Assembly: GCF_018143015.1 (NCBI RefSeq)
Contig: NC_054743.1
Coordinates: 40,256,922-40,320,921 of the forward strand
Source: Lytechinus variegatus
Taxonomy: Eukaryota; Echinodermata; Echinoidea; Temnopleuroida; Toxopneustidae
DNA length: 64,000 bases
Direction of reading: 5' to 3'
The notes under the pieces were generated by a model, which worked only from the letters and a program-made list of their open reading frames with translations, was not told the DNA's origin and ran no database searches. The position numbers and the translations under genes were made by a program. Positions 35,280-46,276 of this stretch are shown here, piece after piece. Numbering within the stretch: the first letter of the stretch is position 1; the number at the start of each line of letters is the position of its first letter.

Positions 35280-36530
35280 CCCAGGACCATAATCCAGTCA
35301 AAACCAATTAGAGCAAAACCAATTGAAACTGGTTGGCCAACTGGTTTCAATAGGGAAATTGGAACAATTGGTTTCAATTGAAAACCAGTTGCCAATTGGT
35401 TCCAGTTAAAACCAGTTGGCCAACTGGAACCAGTTGGCAATTGGTTTCAATTGGTTTTCAATTGGTTCCAGTTGTTCCAAATTCCCTATTAAAACCAGTT
35501 GAATCCAATTGGAGGCAACTGGTTTCAATTGGTTCTAGTTGAAACCAATTGGAGGCAACTGGTTTCCAACTGGATCCAATTGGAAATTCCAGTTGGAATG
35601 GACTTAATTAGTTACAAATTAATTAACATTTGCACTAAATATTGCTCATGCCAACACAGAAGCAATGTTATATGTCTATTATATACCAAAGTAAAGGGCA
35701 TTGATAAAACACAGACTTTCATATGTATACATGTATATGGAAGATCTTCAAATATATGTATTTTTATTTGATGTAATTCGGTAACAGTTAGTGGTGTACT
35801 AATTATCTTTTAATCTGTTCTAGTTATTATCTTTAACATTTATGAACATGGTTTTCACTGCTAAGTATTCTAAAAACTTATCTGAAAAAAGTGTGGTACT
35901 TCAAGTTGAAAAAAAAATCAATAGATACAATGTAAATTAGGATGAATCTCATAAAACATTAATAAGTGCACACTGGCAAAAAATATGCAAATTAACTGGT
36001 TTCAATTGGATCCAGTTGGGTCACTGGAAAATTTCCAATTGGAAACCAATTGGAAATCATTTCCTGTTACCCAACTGGATCCAGTTAGGATTTCCAGTTA
36101 CCCAACTGGTTCCAATTCAGAGTTCATTTCCAGTTACCCACCTTTCCAGTTAGAAGTCATCTCCAGTTGCCCAACTGGTTCCAGTTAGGATTTTCAGTTA
36201 CCCAACTGGTTCCAGTTAGAAATCATTTCCAGTTGGAAGTCATTTCCAGTTACCCAACTGGTTCCAGTTAAGATTCCAGTTGCCCAACTGGTTCCAGTTA
36301 GGATTTCCAGTTACCCAACTGGTTCCAGTTAGAAATCATTTCCAGTTGGAAGTCATATCCAGTTACCCAACTGGTTCCAGTTAGGATTTCCATTTGCCTA
36401 ACTGGTTTCAATTGGTTTCAACTGGAAATTGCTTAATTCCAGTTAAAACCAATTTAAATCAGTTGAAACCAAATTATTGAAACCAGTTGGAAATCCAACT
36501 GGTTTCAATTGGATTTTGGTACGTCCTGGG
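35280..36530. mobile_element. Inverted-end element made of CCAGTTGG/AACTGGTT words
   Basis: The left end CCCAGGACCATAATCCAGTC and the right end, read inward, CCCAGGACGTACCAAAATCC are inverted. Most of 35290-35600 and 36000-36500 is a dense array of CCAGTT, AACTGG, CAATTGG and their complements, including longer tandem phrases such as 'cccaactggttccagttagg' (at least five copies). The centre (35610-35985) is ordinary AT-rich DNA. Open frames across the array are low-complexity and not genes. Confidence 0.8.
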
Positions 36531-36834
36531 CAGGAAAACAACGAAAAGCGCCATCCTAGCAGAAACCGGACAATATCTCTTCGCTCTCACTTCATTGACA
36601 GATAAAATCGGTCTCTGGTTGCCCCCCACCCCCCCCCCCCCCCGAGAGAAATCTTGTATCAAATATCATTTGGGTAAAATTCATAATCACATTACTACAT
36701 TAAAAAGGTCGCACCCGACAAACATTCCGTTTTTTTTTGTGTTTTTTTTTTTGGATAAATGCCTCATCCATCTCTTGGAATGGACTGGTAATTTAAGATA
36801 ATCTTCTCATTCATATAACATTTTTTTTTACATC
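36531..36834. other. Spacer, no feature
   Basis: Contains a C run (36625-36645) and a T run (36730-36753). Nothing coding. Confidence 0.35.
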
Positions 36835-37240
36835 TATAGGGCGATTCCATGCAAGAAAAATCAGCCATTTTCACAACATTTTTAACCTGCTGTCCAAACA
36901 AACAAAGAACTTCAATTTGCTTTGTGGTAATATTAAAGTACTGGGTAGACATGCAAAAAACTGACAACCAACAAATATATGTTGTCCATAGGTGAATTAC
37001 AGCTTAAAGTGTTGCGTGTCTTAAAACTGGACATTTCTGCGTCGCGTACGACACACAACATTTTCACGTATAATTTACCCATAATCAATTTTTTGTGTGT
37101 TGGTTATCAGTTTTTCACATGGCTGCCCACTATAGCTTTATCTTTGACAAATAAGAATATTTTATTGCTCAAGCATTCGGCTAGGAAACTAGAAATTGTT
37201 GTCAAAATGTCCCGTACGACACGTATGGAATCGCCCTATA
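36835..37240. mobile_element. 406 bp MITE with perfect 16 bp inverted ends
   Basis: TATAGGGCGATTCCAT at the left and its exact reverse complement at the right. The motif 'cgtacgacac' occurs inside both halves (about 37046 and 37213). Non-coding. Confidence 0.85.
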
Positions 37241-38510
37241 ACACAGATGTGGACAGGGTTAAAGCTTGCCTTAAGGTTTGCTAAATCCCCCCCCCATCCC
37301 CCACTTGATCACCCAAAGATCCACAACCAAGACAACAAAAGAAAAAAAAGGATGGAAATAAGAATAAGAAAAATGATATACAATATATTTTTAATGTAAT
37401 GTAAAAACTTATCACTCACAAAATTATATTTCCATTTTTGTTTTTTAAATTATTATTTCGCCCCTGTATATTTTGGCTCGTCGAGCCACGTACATTACTG
37501 ATAAAAATGAAACTGTTGTGATGCTTAACGATTTATTTGATACATTTTCCCCCTTAAAGATAAGTTTAAAGGGGTCCCGAAATCAATTTTACGTATAATA
37601 TTTTTTTTTCTTAAATTCAGTTCTTGGATTGAAGTCCAATTCACATTTACTTAATTTGGCAAAAGGCCTAAAACTAGTAAAACACTAGTTCAAAGAAAGT
37701 AAACACGCACAAAAAGTGAATATATTACAACAAAAAGAGCAAAGAACAATGACCATATAGAAAAGGATTATTACAAAGCTGGTTGCGGCCAACAAGGGGA
37801 CGCTCTTATAATAGGCTGACCCATAAAAGTATTATGAACGATGATAATCTAAAACTCGCAAATTATTCTATTGTTATCTTTATTCCAAATTGAAATAAGT
37901 TTTATTTGAATTGAATTTGACTTTTTCTTATAGGTCATGCACCATTTTCCAAGTATGGATGGACTGTCAAATTCGGAGTGTTATCATTGTGTTAGCTTTA
38001 TTTGTAATAATTTTTGTCAGAAAGTGTTCAAAGGGCTATTAAAAAATACTATTTTAAGACGGTGTCCTATATTCCCAAAGATGAAATTAAATTTCCACAA
38101 AGTACAACTGATAATTATGATAAATAATAAACAAAGCACTTTTCATTTTTATTATGGGCAATATTCGTCCAAGTTCTAGCATACGGCCCACTAAAAATAT
38201 TAAAATAAAAACCTGAACATTTGATAAAAGCGGTCGCTATTTTTCAAAATGATACTCCGAACTAACTATATATTGAAAACTCACTCAACTTTATGCAGGC
38301 TTTTACACACTGCCATTTGTCGTATGAAGACATAGTAATTACGGGATAAAACATATATAGTAAAAAAAATTAAAACTGGTAGTAAGAAATTTTTTTTTCT
38401 TTGACATCTCACAAATTTCCAATTTAAGGAAAAATATGTCACAAACACCTAATTATTATATATGGCCTGAAAAAACAAATTCTCCAAAATAACGTGATAC
38501 CATATTTACG
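37241..38510. other. Intergenic, nothing recognised
   Basis: AT-rich. A C run near 37288. The 80-codon frame at 37937-38179 is preceded by an acceptor-like 'tttttcttatag', but I recognise no domain and no matching exon. Confidence 0.35.
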
Positions 38511-38900
38511 TGGTATGTCTTCACGCTTGGATAAAATAGGCATTATTTGCAGTGATATAAATTTTTATTTGCGCCAAAGTGAGGCATGGCCGCAATGAAT
38601 GAATCCAGATGTTAATGTCATAATCCTAACCAGCATGACCAAGGGTTGCATTAAAATACATTTCAAAACCCCTTTTCAATAGTTTACATAACCATAGTTT
38701 CCTAAACACTTTTAAGTATCAGTTTTAAAGTTGATTTAATTGAAAAGAGATTTGCAAAATGTGTTTACCAACTCATGTTAGATCATGACATCATTGGCAT
38801 CTGGATTCATTCATTGCAGTCATGCCTTAATTTGGCGCAAATCAGACTTTACATCACTGCAAATAATACATACTGATTATCCAAGCGTGAAGACATGCCA
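38511..38900. mobile_element. Hairpin MITE with about 115 bp inverted arms
   Basis: Arms 38511-38622 and 38783-38900 are inverted diverged copies: 'tggtatgtcttcacgcttgg' against 'ccaagcgtgaagacatgcca', and 'gaatgaatccagatg' against 'catctggattcattc'. Arm divergence suggests moderate age. Confidence 0.8.
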
Positions 38901-38981
38901 CATATATATGCTATCAAATTATTTGAGAGAAGATACTCTTTCCAGCTATATATAATGATTATGTGTTCATGACATATTTCT

Positions 38982-39152
38982 GGGCGTTGTGGCGTGCGCC
39001 TGAATCCAAGCTATGTGGGGAAGTTACAAATTGATGCAGAGGTTCGAGCCCTGGTCACGTCTTTCGGATGGTGACGTAAAAGGTCGGTCCCAGACGTAAA
39101 TAATCATACCTGATTGATACACGTCTGACAAAACTCAAATACACACACACAT
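38982..39152 (+). mobile_element. tRNA-derived SINE
   Basis: Starts GGGCGTTGTGGCGTGCGCC with an A-box-like block. B-box GGTTCGAGCCC at 39041-39051. The body 'ggtgacgtaaaaggtcggtc' is followed by 'ccagacgtaaataatcat' and a (CA)n tail. Another copy lies on the minus strand at 56811-56932. Resembles SURF-type sea urchin SINEs from memory. Confidence 0.7.
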
Positions 39153-39712
39153 ATTTATTCCTTAAATTGGGGATTTGTGAGGTGTAAAGCTTGTTTTTAC
39201 TCACACGGTATAAATTAGGCCGGCTCTTGGGGAGGAGAAGCTAAAATTTAGACCAGATGTTCGGGACATCCAAAAATGTCAGCCGAGCATCAATTTTTGA
39301 AAATGATTCTAGCTGAAAAAATTACGATGAATCAGTGATGACATTTTTAAAAGATAAAATTTTACTGATGTGTTCGCTGTGATTGCATATATACTGTGAA
39401 ATGAAGGAGAGAGAATTAAATCATTACTTTACTCCGTTATCTTTGGTTGACTGAAACATGCATTGGCCTGTATGGTGCTTAAGTTCTTCAAACCCTTCGA
39501 TAGCTGCACGGCAACTAGCAGCGAGATGTTAGTCATGCCTATATGAACAAAACAATTTCAATAAGCAGGGAAACCAATTTTACAAAATAGTTATTTACGG
39601 TATGAAAATAAGAATGAAGAATTAAGCTACTGGTATGACATGCATGTAATATAATAATATGTCCATCACAGTCATAATATGCGTATACCTGATGCCATAT
39701 TATTTCCCCAGG

Positions 39713-39865
39713 GACCCGTTGCATAAAACTCATGTCATAAACAATTCTGGCAAACAAGCAAAAACTCAGGCAGAACAGAATCACGCGATTTAAACTTACA
39801 CATTAAAAAACTCTGGCAAAGAATTCTCTGAGTATTTTTATGGCAAAAATGTTATGCAACAGGTT
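39713..39865. mobile_element. 153 bp MITE
   Basis: ACCCGTTGCATAAAA at the left and AACCTGTTGCATAAC, read inward, at the right. An internal 'ctggca' motif occurs twice. A second MITE-like 'gtttcattaagctgttcgtt' stretch follows at 39876-39985. Confidence 0.6.
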
Positions 39866-40001
39866 GAAGGTGGGTGTTTCATTAAGCTGTTCGTTAAATG
39901 TTCATTGATGCTTATTAAGCGCGTATACGAAGGTTCACCAGTCGTTCTTAAAGTCACTCTTAACCTACGAAAAACCTTAAGAACCTCCCCCCCCCCGATG
40001 T

Positions 40002-40200
40002 AGCTGTGCCGCCATATAGTGCTTAAGTGTTCAAGGAATAAGTCCTACTGAAAGTACACAGTCACTTCAATTGGGTCGAGTGCAGCACAATGTGGATTAA
40101 TTTATTTTTGAAGGAAATTACGCTGTGGTTTTGAATCGAACCCACGACCCTCTGTTTTATAGACGAGAGCCAGACCACAAGACCATCGACGCGCCCACTC
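40002..40200 (-). mobile_element. tRNA-derived SINE, second family
   Basis: On the minus strand it begins GAGTGGGCGCGTCGATGG, has 'tggtcttgtggtctggctct' and a B-box GGGTTCGATTC at 40133-40143, and continues with 'gtaggacttattccttgaac'. tRNA-like head, no intact cloverleaf. Confidence 0.65.
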
Positions 40201-40978
40201 TTTTAAACAGGGCTATAAATGTATGGGCATTAGTATGATAATCCACGACATGTAAAAAATAATGTGCATTTCTTTTATTAATCATACCACTTTTCTATGC
40301 AATATATATCCATCATAATTCAATCCGCTTCCAAAGTCATTCGGCTGTCTCTTAGAACACGATATAGGGTGTCATTTACTTATACATTAACATTATCATC
40401 ATACCATGAAGAATAGTTATTCAACATGCGACAGTTCACACGACATTAGGCGATCACAATAACTGCTTAACATCTTAAGGGAATACCATTTATCGAGTAA
40501 TATTGTCTTACACATTCATGACATTACGGCGCCGAAAAAAGGCAAGTAGTACTTGCATTCCAGCAATGAACACATCATACAATGGCGATGACTTATTTCA
40601 CAAGATAGTGCATGATTATGCGTATTGGTTTGGCGGCGCCACATGCTATGGACATGATGCGGGCGACCCCTGTGATTTTTCTTAATTAGTCATGAAAAAT
40701 AAGGAGAAAACACGCACTCCTCCCAATAATAAAAACACAAGAAGATGAAGACAGAGGTCCGCATGGGTCGTGTAAGTTTACTATCCTATCATGCCTATAT
40801 CCCGTCTAGTTCAAACTAAGGAAAATAAGACGTTAATAGGTAGTTTATCGTCTATCGAAATGCCATATAGCGTATACCCTTACCATAGTTATACGTTACA
40901 TATATTTACAATATTTGGTTATCAGTAATCAAGTAGAGAGGAATGTACCAATAGGCCAAGTCATATTATCAACGGGAT
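40201..40978. other. 3' flank of the receptor-like gene
   Basis: AT-rich sequence downstream of the minus-strand receptor gene, presumably including its 3' UTR. I see no further gene. The 60-codon frame at 40503-40685 lacks motifs. Confidence 0.35.
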
Positions 40979-43147
40979 TTAATCACAGGATTCGTATATG
41001 CGCTCACTCTTTCGAGTAATACTCGTAGTGGAACTTCTTGAATTGTTGGCTGCCGGAACGTTTACATAATAGCAATCCATGTCTACAATGGTCGACTCCG
41101 CTTGACAAGAATTGGGCAAGGCTGACCGAGCGTCTGACTGTTTTGTTTTTCGGTTTTTGTCGGGTTTGGCATACAAGGCTTCGATTTCTGGCCTCACCAG
41201 GACACGACAGGCCGACGCATTCTTTCCTCCTGTATTTGTATATACAATACAGGACGGCAATTCTTTGTCAGAAAGGGAATGATTTCCTTCGTTTCTAGTC
41301 AGGTCATCTGACTTACCTGATGATGATAGGGGCGCGACTCCATAAAGGGGATTACTTAGCTCAATCTGATTCCCAAGGTCATTAGGTGACGAAGGAGGAC
41401 TCTTTACATCTGGAGCATCTTCTTCACATTGGGCATCATATTTACTCAACAACGAAGATAAACATTGTGAGGGCCGTGTTTCAGCGTTACTCTCGTCTTC
41501 AGAACGATCCAAAGAGCAATAGATAGTTTCTGAATGAATAACTTTGGGGGTTGAGTTGTTGAGCTCTTTGTCAGTAGAAGTACCTGCTTCCCCAAGATCA
41601 GGCAATCCTTGAAGTCTGGTGTGACTCTTGACAGGCCCCGAGGGTGTCGAATGTGGTTCTTTAGCGTGAGTTTCACTCTGACATCCAGTTGAAGCTGGAC
41701 CTTGGTCTCTATCATGTCCATGTTTTCCTTTGTCACTTGAAGCTTCGCTCGGATTCTCTGATATCACAGTTGCCATGTTACCGTGTTGCGACAAATCCTG
41801 AGAAGAATTGCTTTGGACAGGTTCTGCATCCTGATGTGCAGCTTTGAAATTCACTCGATGGTCAGCAAGGTTTCCCCTACTGTTAACTAACTTGTATTTG
41901 TAAAAACACGAAGCAACTGAGAATCCAAGTGCAATGATTGATAATGATGCAACTGAGATTGAAATTACGGTGTATCGTTGATTATCTTCTTTCCCTTTAC
42001 CGAAACATTCTGCCGACATTGTTTTGGAGGTTTTAAATCTGCTTTGCTTTGTTTGTAAAGTGCAATTAGCACTTGGCCATGTGGAAACTGTAAATTTGCG
42101 TAGAATGGAGGTATGCGTAGAAAGGAGGTTTGGTTTTAACGTGGTTTCAGTTTGCGTTGACGTTGAAGCAGTTGGCACACTCAAGACCAATTTGGCACAA
42201 TTCAAAATTGTAGAATAGTAGGAAACATCAATTAACGATGTACAAGCATTCTGGTCTCCAAGAACGTTCAACGTTCCTCTGATGTGGACGTTTGGTTTTT
42301 GATGAGAAGTATTTTTACAGAGGAAATGTGTGTGATTCTCAAAAGAAGGAATATAAAACAATCCAGTATCATTGTCATGGATATGGAACCATATTGAATG
42401 CGTTTTTGTATTTCCATCGCAGCGTTTAAACACTATATTATTCAAAGAGTATACAGGTTCTTCCGAAGAGGCAATTCTACACGTATGGTTTATCATATTC
42501 TTTCTATATGTTACCCTTCTTGGTGAATTGTAGGTGTGAAACAATATTTCTTTAAAATTTAGAAGCAAACTAAAGCTATTTTCAGAAATGTGAATATCTT
42601 GGTAATCACTGTCAGATTTGATATTGGAAAGAGTCGTTTTCATTCTATCCTCATCCAATGGTTTACAAGACATCTTAATTGTTTTACTATTATTCTGAAG
42701 AGGCTCTGTGGAAGGAGAGGGGTCGGTAACGGTCAAATTCAGACTTAAAATGGTACACTTGCTTCTTGATCCGCTATGCAACTTTATTATATGATTACCT
42801 GTGTCATCAAGCAGAACATCTTCAATAAATATTGTGAATTTAGTTTTATTTTGTATTTCCGGAACCAGTTTATAACGTACAGGGCTATCTTCCGATCCGG
42901 AGCACTGCAGATCAGGGGTGCATGTCACTTTCCAAATCCTGACGTTTTTTCGCCATACAAGCGACTGGCCCTTACTGAGTGGTCGATTTAGATAGATATT
43001 GCGAGAAACGTTCTGTCCTACAACGACTTTAAACGTTTTATTTTCTGGGGATACACAGCTCCTGACATATAAAAATGTAAGTTGATCTACCATAAGACAA
43101 AAGAGTAGCATGTTCCATCCAGATTTGAAGGGATGATCGCGACACAT
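40979..43147 (-). CDS. Single-exon Ig-like type I membrane receptor, tyrosine-rich tail, unidentified
   Basis: Intact 722-codon frame without introns. Residues about 11-28 form a hydrophobic signal peptide (NMLLFCLMVDQLTFLYV). Residues 31-142 look V-set Ig-like: GQNVS, WRKNVRIWKVTC, then DDTGNH where the classic pattern is DxGxY (the plus-strand paralogue has DDTGYY), ending LNLTVTD. A second Cys-rich region (150-325) follows, then a Ser/Thr-rich stalk, a membrane helix at about 392-416 (TVISISVASLSIIALGFSVA) and a 300-residue tail. There are ten ectodomain N-glycosylation sequons. The tail carries TIYCSL (541-546, ITIM/ITSM-like), NPLY (599-602, PTB type), IVYTNT, ALYAKP, YVNV (694-697, Grb2 type) and RIYES. 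The role is inferred as surface recognition with SH2/PTB signalling; the ligand is unknown. ATG is the first in frame and aligns with the paralogue start. It is not a family I can name. Confidence 0.9.
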   Translation of the reverse strand: MCRDHPFKSGWNMLLFCLMVDQLTFLYVRSCVSPENKTFKVVVGQNVSRNIYLNRPLSKGQSLVWRKNVRIWKVTCTPDLQCSGSEDSPVRYKLVPEIQNKTKFTIFIEDVLLDDTGNHIIKLHSGSRSKCTILSLNLTVTDPSPSTEPLQNNSKTIKMSCKPLDEDRMKTTLSNIKSDSDYQDIHISENSFSLLLNFKEILFHTYNSPRRVTYRKNMINHTCRIASSEEPVYSLNNIVFKRCDGNTKTHSIWFHIHDNDTGLFYIPSFENHTHFLCKNTSHQKPNVHIRGTLNVLGDQNACTSLIDVSYYSTILNCAKLVLSVPTASTSTQTETTLKPNLLSTHTSILRKFTVSTWPSANCTLQTKQSRFKTSKTMSAECFGKGKEDNQRYTVISISVASLSIIALGFSVASCFYKYKLVNSRGNLADHRVNFKAAHQDAEPVQSNSSQDLSQHGNMATVISENPSEASSDKGKHGHDRDQGPASTGCQSETHAKEPHSTPSGPVKSHTRLQGLPDLGEAGTSTDKELNNSTPKVIHSETIYCSLDRSEDESNAETRPSQCLSSLLSKYDAQCEEDAPDVKSPPSSPNDLGNQIELSNPLYGVAPLSSSGKSDDLTRNEGNHSLSDKELPSCIVYTNTGGKNASACRVLVRPEIEALYAKPDKNRKTKQSDARSALPNSCQAESTIVDMDCYYVNVPAANNSRSSTTSITRKSERIYESCD

Positions 43148-43690
43148 TGTGAATAGTAGTTTCCAAACAAGCCGATTGAGAGAAGCGTTGTTCTTATCGT
43201 ATGGAAGTATTTGATCAACAGTATTTCATGAAATTATTCAAGTCTTTATTTTCATACAAATCACCTCAAATCTTCAGCATTATTTGGATGTTCAATAAAT
43301 AAAATACCATGAAGTATGTATGGAGTGGATGTATCCCCTTCTGTCATTATCACTCAATTTGAAGCAATCCACCTATGGTGTAGAACAGTTTGAAACGAAA
43401 AATACATACGGTGCATGGTCGCCAGTTACGTGATCAGTGTTTGTCTGCTATAGCTCAACAAAAACTAAATAAAAATGTTTGTCCTACAACTGATTGAAAA
43501 GTTTGGAGTGATGGAAACCTCACTTCGTCTGCTATAAGTTTAAGCAATAATAGTACTCGAACCAATCAAAATACAATTAGATAATAGATGGTAGAACAGT
43601 ATCAGCAGGGCACACTACCTATGAAAGAACGTCCTCATGACTTGGCAGTGTCACAAGCAGGTAAAGTAACAGACACTACCAAATAGACTG
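43148..43690 (-). promoter_or_regulatory. Upstream region shared with the 33.5 kb fragment
   Basis: About 500 bp 5' of the receptor start match 34190-34687 closely ('tggtgcatggtcgccagtta', 'gataatagatgg', 'gaaccaatcaaaa' including an inverted ATTGG/CCAAT box). This likely contains the promoter and 5' UTR, but no TATA box or initiator could be assigned with confidence. Confidence 0.45.
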
Positions 43691-44996
43691 CTTTGAATTT
43701 ATCAATTTGGACATATTGAAGTATATTGTTGGACACCCTCCTTCAAATAATTACATACAAACAAGCACATTTGTCTTGTATACGAGACCTTAATCGGTTG
43801 TTATATCTATCACAGAACCGATTAGTGTGATTGATGTGCTAGGGATGCTTATTGTCTTTCGGATTCAAACCATTAAAAAACATTTTAATACCAATCATCT
43901 TTTGCAAAAAGAATGGAAAATTGTTGTTGAGGGAGTATCATAAATCTGCATACGGTTATTTTCAGTTTTTCTTATCACTGCATGTTGACAGCATTTTTTT
44001 TCACGTGGCGGATCTAAAGAAAAAAAGCGTATAATGTCAAAATGTAGCCAATGATTTCAGCGTAAATTCCATGGTTGATAAAGCCTCTGAGAAAGGTTCC
44101 AAGACATTAAAACAAAACAATTTAATATTTATTTCAAATTCATTTAGATTTCAATGGACGAGTTCATGCCTTAGGTAGATGTATACAGATAAGTAAACAA
44201 ATTGTCAATCAAACATTCAAACAAATAATATTCAGCATTAATAACCATTCCTCCATTCCTGGCCAAAAACTACATGAAATAAATTTTCAAAAATTGGTTG
44301 CATAGTGAAAAAGAAAAGATATAGAAAGGTGCAAATGAAGTGTAAGCATGAAATTATCTATTATTGTTTCATGATGTATATTAGTCCAGAGAGTAAAAAT
44401 TAGAAGAAAAAAAACCTTGTTAATCATACTAATCGGTTATGAGACATTTTGAAACCAGAATGGAGCTTTTTATCTAGATTATTTTTTTATTGTTTAGACG
44501 ATTTTCAGGATATTGTTTAAGGTAGTTCTTCAAGGACCAAAATGTTCGAAACAAAACCAGGTTTCAATCACTAGGGTATGAACTTTTCTTTCCAATGGCG
44601 GGACATTTAACATGTTCAATCTGTTGTATACTTTCGATTTGGTCGTGCTCTTTTGATTTTGAATACGCTGTTTTGAAATATCGGAAAGTAAAACTGACAA
44701 GGGACATCCAGCGTGACTAATTTTAATTGTAACCAATCGCATTATCTATTTCAAAGTTGGCTGTGTCCGCCTACATGGTTCACTTTCAAAAGTATATGTT
44801 AATGACTGTGAGAAAAACATGCATACTCGATAATTACTTGAAGGATTCACTTTTACTATTCACTGCCAGCATCATGCTACTGACTTAAGCTGTTTTTAAT
44901 CCAGAAAAATATGTGATTATTTCATGAACCGACGCGACGTTGATCAATAGGGTTACAATTTCGTATCTCTAAATAACCTTTTCTGAGTCTTCTCCT
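43691..44996. other. Spacer between divergent receptor paralogues
   Basis: AT-rich with no gene recognised. A 70-codon minus-strand frame at 44530-44742 has no recognisable domain. It would hold the 5' control regions of both head-to-head genes. Confidence 0.4.
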
Positions 44997-46276
44997 ATGA
45001 CAATGTATCGTCGGGATACTGTCATACTTGGATGGAAGATGCTGCTCCTTTGTCTTATGGTATGGCAGCTTACATTTGCATCTGCTAGTGGTAGCTGTTC
45101 ACCCATAGAAATCAAAACGCTAAATGTCGTTGAAGGACAGAACATTTCTTTCAGTTTCTATCTAGACCGACCACTCAGATTTAATTAGCACCAAGAATCA
45201 TGCACTGGTATGGCGAAAACGTGGGACGCTTTGGGTAGTGATATGCACCCATGATCTACAGTGCTCCGGATCGGAAGACAGCTCTGAACGTTACAAATTG
45301 ATTTCAGAAATACAAAATAAGACCATAGTCACAATATTTATTGAAGATGCTCAGAATGATGACACAGGTTATTATGTAATAAAGTTTCATATAGGATCAA
45401 GAATTAAATGTATCATTTTAAACCTGAATTTGACCGTTACCGACCCCTCTCCTTCCGCGGAGCTTCTTCAGAATAATGGCAAAACATTTACGATGTCTTG
45501 CAAACCGTTGGATAAGGATGGAATAAAAACTGTTTTTTTCCAATATAAAATCTGACAATGATTATCAAGATATTTACAATTCTGAAAATAGCTTCAGTTT
45601 GCTTCTAAATTTCAAAGAAATATTGTTTCACACAAACAATTCACCAAGCAGGGTGACATATAGAAAGAATATGATAAACCAGACGTGTAGGGTGGCTTCA
45701 TTTAAAGAACCCATAGACTCTCTGAATGATAAAGAAAAGATAGTGTTTAAACGCTGCGATGGAAATAGAAAAACACATCCAATATGGTTTTATATCCATG
45801 ACAATGATAATGGGTTGTTTGATATTCCTTCTTTGGATAATCATACAGAGTTCCTCTGTAAACATAATAACTCTCATCAAAAACCAAACGTCAACATCAG
45901 AGGAACGTTGAACGTACTCGGAGACCTGAATACTTGTACATCGTTCATTGAGGTTTCTAACTATTCTACAATTTTGAAATGTGCCAAATTGGTCTTGAGT
46001 GTGTCAACTGCTTCGACGTCAACGAAAGCTGAAGTCACAACGTTACAACCCAAACAAACTTCCAAACTACGCAAATTTACAGCTTCCACAGTGCCAAGTG
46101 GTAATTGCACTTTGGTCAAGAAGCTGTTTTACGAATGGGTCCAAAATGTAAAGAAAATTGTCGCCATCATAATTTCAATAATATCATTTCTAGCTATTGG
46201 ACTTGTGTTTACGACCGTTTGCTACATACATCTTCATGGAAAAGGGAATCTTCCTGAACATCGACCAAACTCATAA
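44997..46276 (+). pseudogene. Receptor paralogue, frameshifted and tail-less
   Basis: Divergent (head-to-head) paralogue of the 40979-43147 gene, also intronless. The preferred start is the ATG at 45003 (MYRRDTVILGWKMLLLCLMV). Homology covers the signal peptide, Ig-like region (WRKRGTLWVVICTHDLQC, DDTGYYVIKFH, LNLTVTDPSPS), second domain (FKEILFHTNNSPSRVTYRKN, IRGTLNVLGD), stalk and membrane helix (IVAIIISIISFLAIGLVFTT). Relative to the intact gene the frame shifts near 45165-45185 and again in a T run near 45530-45540. A stop about 15 residues after the membrane helix removes the whole signalling tail. The T-run shift could be a sequencing error; the first shift and the tail stop argue for a true pseudogene or, if expressed from a corrected allele, a short-tailed partner. 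Confidence 0.85.

Noticed and set aside
41446-41736. Nested frames within the receptor gene on either strand
   Set aside because: Shadows of the 722-codon frame; no independent signals.
40979-41899. ITAM in the receptor tail
   Set aside because: Tyrosines are too far apart; no YxxL/I pair at 6-8 residue spacing.
44530-44742. Possible transposase or small gene between the receptor paralogues
   Set aside because: No catalytic motif, signal or homologue recognised; length within chance.
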